Of a stretch of DNA of 64,000 nucleotides, positions 42,294 through 51,194 are shown piece by piece. The notes beneath the pieces are model-generated. The model had not been told where the DNA came from. It made no database searches and saw only the letters and a list, made by a program, of their open reading frames with translations. A program made the translations under genes and the position numbers. The DNA is from an uncultured Neokomagataea sp. (GTDB lineage: Bacteria; Pseudomonadota; Alphaproteobacteria; Acetobacterales; Acetobacteraceae). Positions within the stretch are counted from its first letter, which is position 1, and every line of letters begins with the position of its first letter. The stretch lies in assembly GCF_946476835.1 (NCBI RefSeq), contig NZ_CAMKWA010000003.1:124001-188000 (forward strand), written 5' to 3'.

Positions 42294-43283
42294 TTAGTCG
42301 TGTCGCTTTCCGCAGAGATACCATAAACGAAAGAGAAGGTTTTCCAAGAACGCCTGTCGACGCAAAGCGGGATAACGCCGCAGAACAGAGAGGCGTTTGG
42401 AGAAAGAGCGTGCTTGAGAGAGGTCGTTGAGAAGTATGCGGCTTTCGTCGGTGAGTTGTTCTGGGTAGAGTTGGAGCGTGGCGATGTTTGTTTCAAACGT
42501 TTCTAAGAAGGCTGATGGGCCACGTTTGATGGCGGCGAGGGCCCGCTTGCTTAACGACGTACGCGCGCCAATAGAGTTGTTGTGGTGTTGTCGGTAAAGA
42601 AGCGTGCATCGGGTGTCTGCTGAGACATGCCCGCCGGTCGCACAGGTGACGAGTAAGGCCCACCAGTCATGAAAGGCATTGGGGGGTGTTTGGGGTAGGC
42701 GCGATAATGTTGTGCGAAGGGCATTATTGAAAACAATGCTCATGCCGCTGGCTATATTTTGAGTAACAGCATTATGCAGGCTAGGCGGACGCACGATGTG
42801 GGATGATTCCCCTATGATTGTGAGGTGTTCATCCGTGAGTAACTGGCGTGCGCAATAAAGATGTGCCTCGTCTTGTGGTGTGTGAGTGAGTGAGTCTACG
42901 GCCCATGTAAGCTTTTGGGGAAGCCAGACATCATCTTGATCTGCGAAAGCATAGTAAGGAGCTGCAGGGGCAGAGCGGAGCAAAGTCATGAAAGAGGCCG
43001 TGGTGCCAAGCCGCTTTTTGGGGGAGGTGACCTCGGTACAGCGACCAGCTCCATCTGTTTGGGCGAATGCTTCCATAATGGCGCGGCTGTGGTCGTCAGA
43101 GCCATCATCGCGCCAGTATAAGTGCCATGCAGTATGAGATTGTATTAAAAAGCTGGCGAGTTGTTCGGCCAAATATGCCTCACCATTATATATGGAGAGG
43201 AGGATCGCGACGGTAGGGCGAGCATGTTTATCGGTGGCTTCGGGTGTCCAGACGGTTTCTGGTCTGGAAGGAGAAGGGGGCAT
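42294..43283 (-). CDS. Glycosyltransferase family 2
   Basis: 329 residues. A GT-A fold with VAILLSIYNGEAYLAEQLASFL, HLYWRDDGSDDHS (nucleotide-binding DDGS) and the metal site FADQDDVWLP (a DXD-type DQDD). The pattern resembles rhamnosyltransferases that use dTDP-rhamnose. It lies just after the rfb genes on the same strand, with a terminator between, so it may add rhamnose to the O-antigen or exopolysaccharide. The acceptor is unknown. Confidence 0.85.
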   Translation of the reverse strand: MPPSPSRPETVWTPEATDKHARPTVAILLSIYNGEAYLAEQLASFLIQSHTAWHLYWRDDGSDDHSRAIMEAFAQTDGAGRCTEVTSPKKRLGTTASFMTLLRSAPAAPYYAFADQDDVWLPQKLTWAVDSLTHTPQDEAHLYCARQLLTDEHLTIIGESSHIVRPPSLHNAVTQNIASGMSIVFNNALRTTLSRLPQTPPNAFHDWWALLVTCATGGHVSADTRCTLLYRQHHNNSIGARTSLSKRALAAIKRGPSAFLETFETNIATLQLYPEQLTDESRILLNDLSQARSFSKRLSVLRRYPALRRQAFLENLLFRLWYLCGKRHD

Positions 43284-43313
43284 GCGATCCTAGCGGCGAA
43301 ACGAGGTATAAAG

Positions 43314-43337
43314 TATGCCCAGCATAAGCTGGGCATA
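43314..43337 (-). terminator. Terminator after rfbD
   Basis: Perfect 10-bp stem TATGCCCAGC/GCTGGGCATA with a 4-nt loop, a few bases after the rfbD stop, with T-rich sequence following on the minus strand. Confidence 0.75.
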
Positions 43338-43343
43338 CCAAGT

Positions 43344-44228
43344 TCAAGCAAAAAGACGTGCTACTGTTTGTTTGACGCTGTCTTCCCAAGCGGGCAGGCG
43401 GACGCCAAAGACACGTTCAAGCTTGGAGCAATCAAGGCGTGAGTCTTGTGGGCGCTTTGCCGGTGTTGGCCAATCTTCCGTGCGAATGGCAGACACTTCA
43501 GGTTTGGCCTGACCATGTTCAGAAGCCGCTTCAAGAGCAGTTACAGCAAGGCCATGCCAAGTTGTCTCACCCGTGCCGGCGGCATGATAAATGCCAGCAT
43601 AATCGGCTTGCCAGCCTGTTGCTTCAATCTTGGCAATGATGGCCAAGATGGCAGCGGCGAGATCATCTGAACTGGTTGGGTTGCCGCGTTGGTCCCCGAC
43701 GACTTTGAGTGCAGGGTTTTTTGCACCTGCATTGATCATGGTTTTTACGAAATTTTTACCATGTGCAGAATAGACCCATGCCGTACGTAGGATGACGGTT
43801 TTCGGGTTGGCTGCCAGTACGGCTTGTTCGCCTTCTGCTTTGGTGCGGCCATAGACAGTTTGTGGTGTGGTGGGGTCTGTCTCTAGGTAAGGAGAGCCTT
43901 TGTCGCCTGAAAAGACATAATCTGTGGAGACGTGGATGAAGGGGATATCCGCTTCGGCGCAGGCTTTGGCGAGCGCTTCGGGGCCAGTATGGTTGCCGCG
44001 TTTTGCACCTTCTGCCTCGGTTTCAGCAAGGTCGACTGCTGTCCATGCAGCGCCATTAACAACGGCGGCAGGTTTTACGCTGCGGACGAGTTCTGCGATG
44101 GATTCAGGGCGGTCAAAATCAAACTCAGGGCGCCCGACCCGGTGAATACGTGCCCCACCAAGATTGACAAGAGAGGTAGCGAGTTGACCGCTACCGCCCG
44201 TGACGAGGATGGTCTGTGTTTCAGTCAT
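43344..44228 (-). CDS. rfbD: dTDP-4-dehydrorhamnose reductase
   Basis: 294 residues from the ATG at 44228; a GTG at 44240 overlapping the rfbC stop (GTGA) would add four. NADPH-binding GGSGQLATSL is near the start, VSTDYVFSGDKG and YGRTKAEGE (YxxxK) follow, as in RmlD. It performs the last step to dTDP-L-rhamnose in the cytoplasm. It is the last of four genes in the rfbB-rfbA-rfbC-rfbD order. Confidence 0.93.
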   Translation of the reverse strand: MTETQTILVTGGSGQLATSLVNLGGARIHRVGRPEFDFDRPESIAELVRSVKPAAVVNGAAWTAVDLAETEAEGAKRGNHTGPEALAKACAEADIPFIHVSTDYVFSGDKGSPYLETDPTTPQTVYGRTKAEGEQAVLAANPKTVILRTAWVYSAHGKNFVKTMINAGAKNPALKVVGDQRGNPTSSDDLAAAILAIIAKIEATGWQADYAGIYHAAGTGETTWHGLAVTALEAASEHGQAKPEVSAIRTEDWPTPAKRPQDSRLDCSKLERVFGVRLPAWEDSVKQTVARLFA

Positions 44229-44236
44229 GCTATCGC

Positions 44237-44800
44237 TCACTTATTGTACTGGAACCAGTCTTTGGCTTCTGAGAACTGTGGTGCGATTTTATCTTTATCA
44301 GACAAAACAGCGTCAGCCTCAGCAACGGGCCAGTCAATTTTGAGTTCGGGGCAGTTCCAGATGACGGCGCGTTCCGATGCTTTGTCGTATAGGCCGGTGC
44401 ACTTGTATTGGACTTCGGTATCTTCCTCGAGCGTCACGAAGCCGTGTAGGAAACCGGGTGGCACCCAAAGCTGGGACCAGTTTTCTGCAGAGAGTTCTGC
44501 GCCAACCCATTTGCCATATGTTGGAGAGCCTGTACGGGCATCTACAGCAACATCCCAAATGGCGCCACGCGTTACGCGAACGAGTTTGCCTTGCGCATGT
44601 GGTGCTAGCTGGCAGTGCAAGCCGCGAACGACGCCTTTTTGGCGTGACAAGCTTTGATTGTCTTGCACAAATGGCAGATCAATTCCGGCATCCGTCATGC
44701 GATCAAAATTATACGTTTCTGAGAAGAAACCACGGTTATCACCGAAGCGCGGTGGGGTCACCAAAATGACGTCTGGAATGGCGAGGCGTTCGACCTTCAT
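44237..44800 (-). CDS. rfbC: dTDP-4-dehydrorhamnose 3,5-epimerase
   Basis: 187 residues from ATG 44800, preceded by GGAAG. Cupin fold with FSETYNFDRMTDAGIDLPFVQDN, VVRGLHCQ (catalytic His in GLHxQ), ARTGSPTYGKWVGAELS and WVPPGFLHGF. It epimerises C3 and C5 of dTDP-4-keto-6-deoxyglucose. It overlaps rfbD by four bases and is 122 bp from rfbA, in which gap a strong hairpin lies. Confidence 0.93.
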   Translation of the reverse strand: MKVERLAIPDVILVTPPRFGDNRGFFSETYNFDRMTDAGIDLPFVQDNQSLSRQKGVVRGLHCQLAPHAQGKLVRVTRGAIWDVAVDARTGSPTYGKWVGAELSAENWSQLWVPPGFLHGFVTLEEDTEVQYKCTGLYDKASERAVIWNCPELKIDWPVAEADAVLSDKDKIAPQFSEAKDWFQYNK

Positions 44801-44886
44801 GGTGTCTTCCTTCTGGCAGATGCGTATGGACGTCAGGCCTACTCGTGGCAAAAGAACGGCATGACGTTCTAATTGTAGGCTTCATA

Positions 44887-44914
44887 GCGGCATGGCCGGA
44901 AGAGGCCATGCCGC
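44887..44914. other. Strong hairpin between rfbA and rfbC
   Basis: Perfect 11-bp arms GCGGCATGGCC/GGCCATGCCGC with a 6-nt loop. No T-run follows on the minus strand, so it may tune rather than end transcription into rfbC-rfbD. Confidence 0.6.
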
Positions 44915-44922
44915 GCAGATTT

Positions 44923-45819
44923 TTAGTGGCCGTGCTCAGCGAGTTCGAGCAGCAGGCGGCCTAGTTCTGTTTTGCGCATTTTTTGCGCGTATTCGCGCAG
45001 TTGATCAGCGGTGATGAAGCCATTGCGGAATGCAACTTCAGCAGGAGAGCCAACCAACATACCCTGACGGGACTGGATCGTTTGTACAAACGTACCAGCT
45101 TGCATCAAGCTATCTGGAACGCCTGCATCAAGCCAAGCACAGCCTCGGCCAAGGCGATCAACCTGCAATGTGCCTTCTTCAAGATACATGCGGTTCAAGT
45201 CGGTGATTTCGAGTTCGCCACGTTCGCTGGGCTTTACCTTTTTGGCAAACTCCACAACGCGGTGATCATAGAAGTACAGACCTGTGATTGCCCAGTGAGA
45301 CTTAGGCTTGGTCGGCTTTTCTTCGACTTCTAGCGCTTTGCCGTTTTCATCGAAGAGGACAACGCCGTAACGCTCGGGATCACGGACCTGATATGCGAAG
45401 ACCGTTGCACCTTCTGGGCGTTTTGCAGCGGCACGTAGCATGACACCAAGATGTTCGGAGAAAATCAGGTTGTCGCCCAGAGCCAATGCACATGGTGCGC
45501 CTTGAATCCAGTCTTCTGCGATCAGGAACGCTTGTGCCAGACCATCCGGCGAAGGTTGTTCCCGGTATGTGAACGAAACGCCGTATTGTGAACCATCCCC
45601 TAACAGGCGCTTGAACTGTGGCAAGTCATGCGGGGTGGTGATGATCATGATGTCTTTGATCCCTGCCAGCATCAGCGTGGACAGGGGGTAGTAGATCATC
45701 GGCTTATCGTAGACTGGCAGCAACTGCTTTGAAGACGCCAGCGTCATTGGGTGCAGGCGTGTGCCTGACCCTCCTGCAAGGATAATGCCCTTCATGGGGG
45801 TGTTCGTTGCTTGTGTCAT
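44923..45819 (-). CDS. rfbA: Glucose-1-phosphate thymidylyltransferase
   Basis: 298 residues from the ATG that overlaps the rfbB stop (ATGA). [31 protein letters not shown] is the nucleotidyltransferase signature, with [20 protein letters not shown] and [11 protein letters not shown] further on. It activates glucose 1-phosphate with dTTP, the first step to dTDP-rhamnose. A His-ending C-terminus and the normal length fit RmlA. Confidence 0.94.
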   Translation of the reverse strand: MTQATNTPMKGIILAGGSGTRLHPMTLASSKQLLPVYDKPMIYYPLSTLMLAGIKDIMIITTPHDLPQFKRLLGDGSQYGVSFTYREQPSPDGLAQAFLIAEDWIQGAPCALALGDNLIFSEHLGVMLRAAAKRPEGATVFAYQVRDPERYGVVLFDENGKALEVEEKPTKPKSHWAITGLYFYDHRVVEFAKKVKPSERGELEITDLNRMYLEEGTLQVDRLGRGCAWLDAGVPDSLMQAGTFVQTIQSRQGMLVGSPAEVAFRNGFITADQLREYAQKMRKTELGRLLLELAEHGH

Positions 45820-46871
45820 GAGCTTTTCCCCAGGCGTTGTCCGGTATAACGCTTGGAGCGGATACCTTCCCACCATGCGCGATTATCAATGTACCACTGA
45901 ACAGTTTTACGAATGCCGGTTTCGAAATCGTGCTTTGCTTTCCAATCCAGCGCGTTTTCGGCATGGGTAGGATCAATTTCGTACCGGAAATCATGTCCGG
46001 GGCGGTCTGTGACGTAGCGGATGAGGCGCTCACGTGGGCCTGCTGGATCCGGCATCAGTTCGTCAAGAACGGAGCAGATGGCTTTGACAACGTCAATGTT
46101 GCGGCGTGGTTGACGTGCACCAATAGCGTAGGTTTCACCCGGTTCGCCGCGTTCAACAGCACGGACCAAGGCTTCGGCGTGATCTTCCACGAACAGCCAA
46201 TCACGTACGTTATCACCTTTGCCATATACAGGCAGCTCTTTGCCTTCAATGGCATTGATGGTGACAAGTGGGATGAGCTTTTCTGGGAAATGCCAGATGC
46301 CATAATTGTTGGTCGTATTTGTGACGAACGTTGGCAAGCCATATGTATGGAACCATGCGCGCACCAAGTGGTCCGAAGCCGCTTTGGAGGCCGAGTATGG
46401 GCTGCGTGGGTCGTATGGTGTCGTTTCCGTAAAGGGTGGGTCATTCGGTTCAAGGTGGCCGAAGACTTCATCCGTTGAAATGTGATGGAAACGGAATGCT
46501 TTCTTTTGCTCAGAATCTAGCGCTGTCCAATACTTGCGGGCTGCCTCCAGTAGAGCGTAGGTGCCAACAATATTAGTCTGGATGAATACACCAGGGCCAT
46601 CAATAGAGCGATCAACGTGGCTTTCGGCTGCCAGATGCATGACGGCATCAGGCTTATACTCTTCGAAGATGCGTTGAAGTTCAACGCTATTGATAATATT
46701 GGCATCCGCGTGGCGGTAGCGCGGGTTGGAAGCGACGTCAGCGACTGTATCTGCTGAGGCAGCATAGGTCATGCAGTCAATATTGAGCACATGATGTTCG
46801 GTATTATTGATTAGATACCGAACGACGGCTGAACCGATAAATCCACAACCGCCAGTTAATAGAATACGCAT
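45816..46871 (-). CDS. rfbB: dTDP-glucose 4,6-dehydratase
   Basis: 351 residues from ATG 46871 with GGGGAAAAG upstream. NAD-binding [14 protein letters not shown] is at the N-terminus, [22 protein letters not shown], and [10 protein letters not shown] (YxxxK) follow, as in RmlB. It makes dTDP-4-keto-6-deoxyglucose. It is the first gene of the operon, so its upstream region (46872-47165) holds the promoter. Confidence 0.94.
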   Translation of the reverse strand: MRILLTGGCGFIGSAVVRYLINNTEHHVLNIDCMTYAASADTVADVASNPRYRHADANIINSVELQRIFEEYKPDAVMHLAAESHVDRSIDGPGVFIQTNIVGTYALLEAARKYWTALDSEQKKAFRFHHISTDEVFGHLEPNDPPFTETTPYDPRSPYSASKAASDHLVRAWFHTYGLPTFVTNTTNNYGIWHFPEKLIPLVTINAIEGKELPVYGKGDNVRDWLFVEDHAEALVRAVERGEPGETYAIGARQPRRNIDVVKAICSVLDELMPDPAGPRERLIRYVTDRPGHDFRYEIDPTHAENALDWKAKHDFETGIRKTVQWYIDNRAWWEGIRSKRYTGQRLGKSS

Positions 46872-47165
46872 CTTTTCCCCTTGGTCATGGTCGACATCCC
46901 GAGCATGAAATATCAAAGCACACTAGGCAAAGCATACCTTACAGTATCGCGCAAGAAGCGTAAATTATGCTGATGATGTAGCAATGTTTGCAAAAGCATT
47001 GCGCGTAAGCCCTCAAAAAGAGAGGGGTAATGATGGGAAAAGGCTGAATGAGGCCGATTCGGGTATAAGAAAGCCCTATAAAAAATTCATGAAAACATAG
47101 GTAAAAATAGTCATGAAATTATGTAATTATCATGACAACTGGCAAGATATGAATGGAAGAAGAAC
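46872..47165. promoter_or_regulatory. Divergent promoter region of rfbB and the phosphatase gene
   Basis: 294 bases with no gene. A 27-bp imperfect palindrome at 47110-47136, with GTCATGA and TCATGAC ends and A/T interior, lies 30 bp before the phosphatase start. It may be an operator. Confidence 0.5.
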
Positions 47166-47864
47166 ATGTCTGATGTTGTCCAACAATCGCCAAATGAAAC
47201 GCACGGACATTTTTTAGATGAACCCGAGTTGCCCTCTGGTGTGACGCGTTTTTGGTTGATCCGTCATGCTGTTGTTGAGGCTGAAGCGCGTAAGGTGATG
47301 TATGGTGCTTTAGATGTTGCGCTCTGTTCTGAGACGATGACTAAACAACGAGCAGGCTATCGCTCATTAGCGAAGCGACTACCAAAGGGAGCGTCATGGG
47401 TGAGTTCACCTTTGAAGCGTGCGCAAGAGACTGCATTGGCTTTGATGGAGGCAGCTGGGCGTGGTGAGGGAGAACTGAAAACGGATGAGCGTTTTATTGA
47501 GCAGTCTATTGGTGACTGGCATGGGACGCCGCATGGTGACTTTCCGTCTTTGTTGTCGTTGCCCCCCAATCCTTTTTGGTCTTTAGCCGCGACAGAAACA
47601 CCGCCTTCTGGTGAAAGTATGCTGGATGTTGGGGCGCGTGTTGGTCGAGCCTTAGAAGAGCGGGCATCGGCTTCTGAGGGGCGGGATACTGTGATTGTTA
47701 GTCATGGCGGGGCTATTCGGGCAGCACTTGCGCATGCTTTACAGGTCCATCCCGAGACGGCACTGCGTTTTTCAATCCAAAATTTGTCATTGTCGATTAT
47801 TGAGCGCATTGATGGTCTTTGGCGGGTCGTTAAAGTAAATGAACTGCCTGACTTTGGGGAGTGA
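47166..47864 (+). CDS. Histidine phosphatase family protein
   Basis: 232 residues. The phosphohistidine motif is degenerate: FWLIRHAVVEAEA has RHA where RHG is usual (the His is kept). VSSPLKRAQETA, ERFIEQSIGDWHG and VIVSHGGAIRAAL are conserved. Such enzymes include phosphoglycerate mutase-like and alpha-ribazole phosphatase (CobC) types; IGDWHG resembles CobC-like members. The actual substrate is unknown. It has a GGAAGAAG ribosome site. A small membrane protein gene follows 6 bp later. Confidence 0.82.
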   Translation: MSDVVQQSPNETHGHFLDEPELPSGVTRFWLIRHAVVEAEARKVMYGALDVALCSETMTKQRAGYRSLAKRLPKGASWVSSPLKRAQETALALMEAAGRGEGELKTDERFIEQSIGDWHGTPHGDFPSLLSLPPNPFWSLAATETPPSGESMLDVGARVGRALEERASASEGRDTVIVSHGGAIRAALAHALQVHPETALRFSIQNLSLSIIERIDGLWRVVKVNELPDFGE

Positions 47865-47870
47865 CACCGC

Positions 47871-48098
47871 ATGTCTGAAAATATGGCGATGGATGCTGAG
47901 GATAAACGCCGTCAGCGTAAATTGGTTATTCGTATTGTGGGAATGACGGCTGGTTTTGCCTTATTCCTCGTATTCCTGGGTATTGCTTGCGTTACGACCA
48001 CGATGGATGCGCAAAATCATATTCATACGAATTGGTGGATGTTGGTGATCGCATTTTTTTGGGCCTGTGTTTTCATGTATCACATAGGCTTGTCATAG
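47871..48098 (+). CDS. 75-residue membrane protein of unknown function
   Basis: After a charged start (EDKRRQRK), two hydrophobic segments lie at about 20-43 and 54-72 (WWMLVIAFFWACVFMYHIGLS). It is co-transcribed with the phosphatase gene. No family was recognised. Confidence 0.65.
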   Translation: MSENMAMDAEDKRRQRKLVIRIVGMTAGFALFLVFLGIACVTTTMDAQNHIHTNWWMLVIAFFWACVFMYHIGLS

Positions 48099-48114
48099 GC
48101 CGAAAACTATAAGT

Positions 48115-48145
48115 TGCGACCTGCTTTATCTATGGGCAGGTCGCA
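48115..48145. terminator. Terminator between convergent genes and pyrD
   Basis: Perfect 10-bp stem TGCGACCTGC/GCAGGTCGCA with an A/T-rich 3' side (TAAGTATTTTA). It lies between the membrane-protein gene and convergent pyrD. Confidence 0.75.
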
Positions 48146-48153
48146 TAAGTATT

Positions 48154-49224
48154 TTACGCTAAGTCTATTCCGTGAGCGTCGTGTAAAGACGCGATGCCGT
48201 CTTCACGCATGCTGTCGAGCAGTTCTCCTTTAATGCGAGGGAGGAGGGATGCGCCTTCAAGAATGAAGGAGGTGTAGAGCTGCACCATGTTGGCACCAAG
48301 GCGGATACGGTTCAGTACATCTCGGCCGCTTTCAATGCCGCCTGCAGAAATGAGGGTAAGGCGGCCTTTGTTCAGTTGTGCAACGTGGCGCAAGACATCG
48401 CGGGCACGGGGTGCGAGTGGGCGACCAGAGAGACCACCACTTTCATGTGCATAAGGGCTTGTAAGCCCCGCAGGGCGGGCAATGGTTGTGTTCGTAAGGA
48501 TGAGGCCTTGGGCGCCGCCCTGAAGAGCGGCGTTGAGTACGGGCTCATAGGCATCATCGCTCATATCGGGCGCAAGTTTGACTAAGAGGGGTGGGCGCTC
48601 AGGGTTGCGTATTGCGATGGCTTCAAGCAGCTTTGCTAAAATATCGGCGGATTGGAGATCGCGCAGGCCCGGGGTGTTGGGCGATGAGAGGTTAATCGTT
48701 ACATAATCAGCATAGGGCCGCACACGGGCGACAAGCTCAGGGTAATCCCGCAGGGGGTCTGAACCTGTTTTGTTAATGCCAAGATTTGCACCGAGGGGAG
48801 CAATGGGCCCGCGGCGGCGACCATTGGGCTGTGGACGATGTAAGCGTGCGAGATTGCGGCAGAAACGGTCAATGCCGCAGCCGTTAAAGCCCATACGGTT
48901 AATGATGGCCCCGTCTTCTGGTAGGCGGAAAAGGCGAGGTTGCGGATTGCCGGGTTGTGGGCGAGGTGTCACGGTGCCGACTTCAACATGCCCGAATCCC
49001 ATACGGGTGAGTGGGCGGGCTGCGCGGGCATTTTTGTCAAAACCAGCGGCGAGGCCAATCGGGTTGGGAAAGCGTAAACCTAAGCACTCCACGGCAAGCG
49101 CCGGGTCATCTTTGGGTGCTTTAGGCGTAAGGCCGAGAGCCATTGCCGTAATGGCGAGTTCATGAGCGGGTTCCGGATCAAAGCGATGCAGGAACGCGGT
49201 GGCGATTTTATCCATGTCGATCAT
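48154..49224 (-). CDS. pyrD: Dihydroorotate dehydrogenase, quinone-dependent (class 2)
   Basis: 356 residues. The FMN-binding core has GLAAGFDKNARA, NRMGFNGCGID, and NLSSPNTPGLRDLQ with the catalytic Ser, plus LISAGGIESGRD near the end. The N-terminal 40-residue helix FLHRFDPEPAHELAI is the membrane-anchoring quinone tunnel. It oxidises dihydroorotate to orotate for pyrimidine synthesis. A second start at residue 4 is possible. Confidence 0.94.
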   Translation of the reverse strand: MIDMDKIATAFLHRFDPEPAHELAITAMALGLTPKAPKDDPALAVECLGLRFPNPIGLAAGFDKNARAARPLTRMGFGHVEVGTVTPRPQPGNPQPRLFRLPEDGAIINRMGFNGCGIDRFCRNLARLHRPQPNGRRRGPIAPLGANLGINKTGSDPLRDYPELVARVRPYADYVTINLSSPNTPGLRDLQSADILAKLLEAIAIRNPERPPLLVKLAPDMSDDAYEPVLNAALQGGAQGLILTNTTIARPAGLTSPYAHESGGLSGRPLAPRARDVLRHVAQLNKGRLTLISAGGIESGRDVLNRIRLGANMVQLYTSFILEGASLLPRIKGELLDSMREDGIASLHDAHGIDLA

Positions 49225-49349
49225 GAGCCGGAAGGGTACTCCAAAAGTAAGGGGTATGGGAAATTTTAGCGCGATTCTGATGCGATTTCTTGCACGGTAG
49301 TGTTGTGCAGGGCTTGGCCTGACGCATGGGACAGGATAGGACCAAGGTT

Positions 49350-49565
49350 ATGTGGGACGAACCCTATCTTGAAACGTGTTGTCGCTCGACCTTGCATCGC
49401 TTGTTGCTGTGTGGGGATGTTGGGCGGCCTGAAGGTCTTAAAGACCAGCCTTGCCTCGAGCGTTTGGAGGCAATGGGCTTTGTGGTGCGCCGCGAAGATG
49501 GACGTTTTGTTCTGACCGAAAGTGGCCGGGAGCGGCACCGGACGGAAATTGGCCCGCTTGGTTAG
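49350..49565 (+). CDS. 71-residue hypothetical protein
   Basis: From ATG 49350, with AAGG upstream; ATG 49326 is possible. The stretch LERLEAMGFVVRREDGRFVLTESGRERHRTEI looks like a small winged-helix half (a helix followed by a two-strand wing). It could be a cut regulator or a small DNA-binding protein. It ends convergent with hflX before a strong hairpin. No family is claimed. Confidence 0.55.
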   Translation: MWDEPYLETCCRSTLHRLLLCGDVGRPEGLKDQPCLERLEAMGFVVRREDGRFVLTESGRERHRTEIGPLG

Positions 49566-49577
49566 GTGGAGTACCTT

Positions 49578-49610
49578 GCACTCGAAAGAGTAAGAATATC
49601 TCTCGAGTGC
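49578..49610. terminator. Convergent hairpin before hflX end
   Basis: GCACTCGA (49578-49585) pairs with TCGAGTGC (49603-49610); inner AGA/TCT extend the stem. No long U-run follows. Confidence 0.55.
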
Positions 49611-49619
49611 GCTGGTGCT

Positions 49620-50927
49620 TTAGTCTTGACGTAGGCGGCCAGGGAAGGCTTCAGCAAAGCGTTCTTCATCCGCGGGGAAGAGACGTACGTCTACGACGAT
49701 GGCATCTTCCCGGTCTAAACGTTCAACGACTTCACCATGCTGGTACAGCCATGCCAAAGCAGCACCATCTTCGGGAGCGATATGGGCATGAGCATGGCGC
49801 ATGGAGCGTGTCATGTGTTGATCAAGAATTTCAAACAGGTCAGGAATGCCATCGCCTGTAATGGCGGAGATCGCTACGGCACCGTCCCGGCGTGGCACAG
49901 AGGCGACGCCCCCCATAAGATCGGCTTTGTTGAGGACTTCAATTGTCCGGTCAGGCCAGTTTGAATCAAGCATGCCATCGCGGACCATACCATCAAGAAC
50001 ATTCAGCACATCAGCGTGTTGGGCTGTTGAATCAGGGTGGGCGATGTCTCTTACGTGTAAAATAACGTCTGCTTGAGAGACTTCTTCAAGAGTCGCACGG
50101 AAGGCCGCGATTAGTTCTGTCGGCAATTCACTGATGAAACCTACGGTATCCGACAGAATGACTTTTCGCCCAGAGGGAAGGGTGACGCCGCGCATTGTCG
50201 GGTCTAGTGTGGCGAAAAGCTGGTCTTGTGCGTGTACGGTAGCGCCGGTGAGGGCATTGAAGAGTGTTGATTTTCCGGCATTCGTATAGCCGACGAGAGC
50301 GACGACCGGGAAAGGTACGCGTTTACGGGCATCACGGTGCAGGCCGCGGGTTCGCCGGACTTGTTCGAGTTCTTTACGGATTTTGCTAATCCGCTCTGCG
50401 AGCATACGACGATCCGCTTCCATCTGGGTTTCACCCGGGCCGCCAAGGAAGCCGAAGCCACCGCGCTGACGTTCCAAGTGGGTCCAGAGACGGACGAGGC
50501 GTGAGCGTTGATACTCAAGGTGAGCGAGTTCGACTTGCAGTACGCCCTCACGCGTTGCAGCACGTGCACCGAAAATATCAAGAATTAAGCCGGTTCGGTC
50601 GACGACTTTACAGCCCAAAATCTTTTCAAGGTTGCGCTGCTGGCCTGGTGAAAGGCGTGCATCCACCACGACAACATCGACGTCATCTTGTTTGACAGCA
50701 TCGGCGAGTTGTTCGACCTGACCTGTGCCTAAGAGTGTTGCCGGGCGGCGTGCGCGGAGCAAGAAGGCTACTTGCCGTACGATAACGAGGCCGATGGAGG
50801 CAGCCAAACCGACGGCTTCCTCTAGCCGGGCGTCAGCGGCCCGGACATCATCCGTGGCAGCAGAGCGCTCCCACGGTAAAATAACAGCAGCGCGTGTAGC
50901 GGGTTTGCGCGTATCGTGTCCGCTCAA
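49620..50927 (-). CDS. hflX: GTPase HflX
   Basis: 435 residues. The HflX N-terminal domain has [15 protein letters not shown] and [18 protein letters not shown]; the G1 motif [14 protein letters not shown] is near residue 210, G3 is DTVGFI, and NKAD is the G4. [14 protein letters not shown] is the conserved linker. HflX binds the 50S subunit and rescues stalled ribosomes after stress. It is the last gene of the ntr-hfq operon, overlapping hfq by four bases. Confidence 0.94.
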   Translation of the reverse strand: MSGHDTRKPATRAAVILPWERSAATDDVRAADARLEEAVGLAASIGLVIVRQVAFLLRARRPATLLGTGQVEQLADAVKQDDVDVVVVDARLSPGQQRNLEKILGCKVVDRTGLILDIFGARAATREGVLQVELAHLEYQRSRLVRLWTHLERQRGGFGFLGGPGETQMEADRRMLAERISKIRKELEQVRRTRGLHRDARKRVPFPVVALVGYTNAGKSTLFNALTGATVHAQDQLFATLDPTMRGVTLPSGRKVILSDTVGFISELPTELIAAFRATLEEVSQADVILHVRDIAHPDSTAQHADVLNVLDGMVRDGMLDSNWPDRTIEVLNKADLMGGVASVPRRDGAVAISAITGDGIPDLFEILDQHMTRSMRHAHAHIAPEDGAALAWLYQHGEVVERLDREDAIVVDVRLFPADEERFAEAFPGRLRQD

Positions 50928-51166
50928 ATTGTATCATCCGAAAAATGGGGCATCGGGCCTGATGGCATGATGGTGCTGACAGCGTGTTTGTAAACAAGCT
51001 GAACGTGCCCATCACGGCGCAGCAGGAGGGTTTCTTGGTCAAATTGGGTGACAACGCCCTGTAATTTGACGCCGTTGACGAGAAAGACCGTGACCGGGCT
51101 TTCCGTCTTGCTGATATGGTCCAGAAAACGTTCCTGAATGGCAGGGAACGAAGCAGAAGACGTCAC
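50924..51166 (-). CDS. hfq: RNA chaperone Hfq
   Basis: 80 residues. Sm1 and Sm2 signature: [42 protein letters not shown], with the KHA[IV]S Sm2 motif. The proximal-face and rim residues appear normal and there is no long acidic tail. It forms a hexamer for sRNA-mRNA pairing. Coupled to hflX by an ATGA overlap, a common order. Confidence 0.95.
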   Translation of the reverse strand: MTSSASFPAIQERFLDHISKTESPVTVFLVNGVKLQGVVTQFDQETLLLRRDGHVQLVYKHAVSTIMPSGPMPHFSDDTI

Positions 51167-51194
51167 GCGAATATCGACTCCAAGAGGTTATCGC

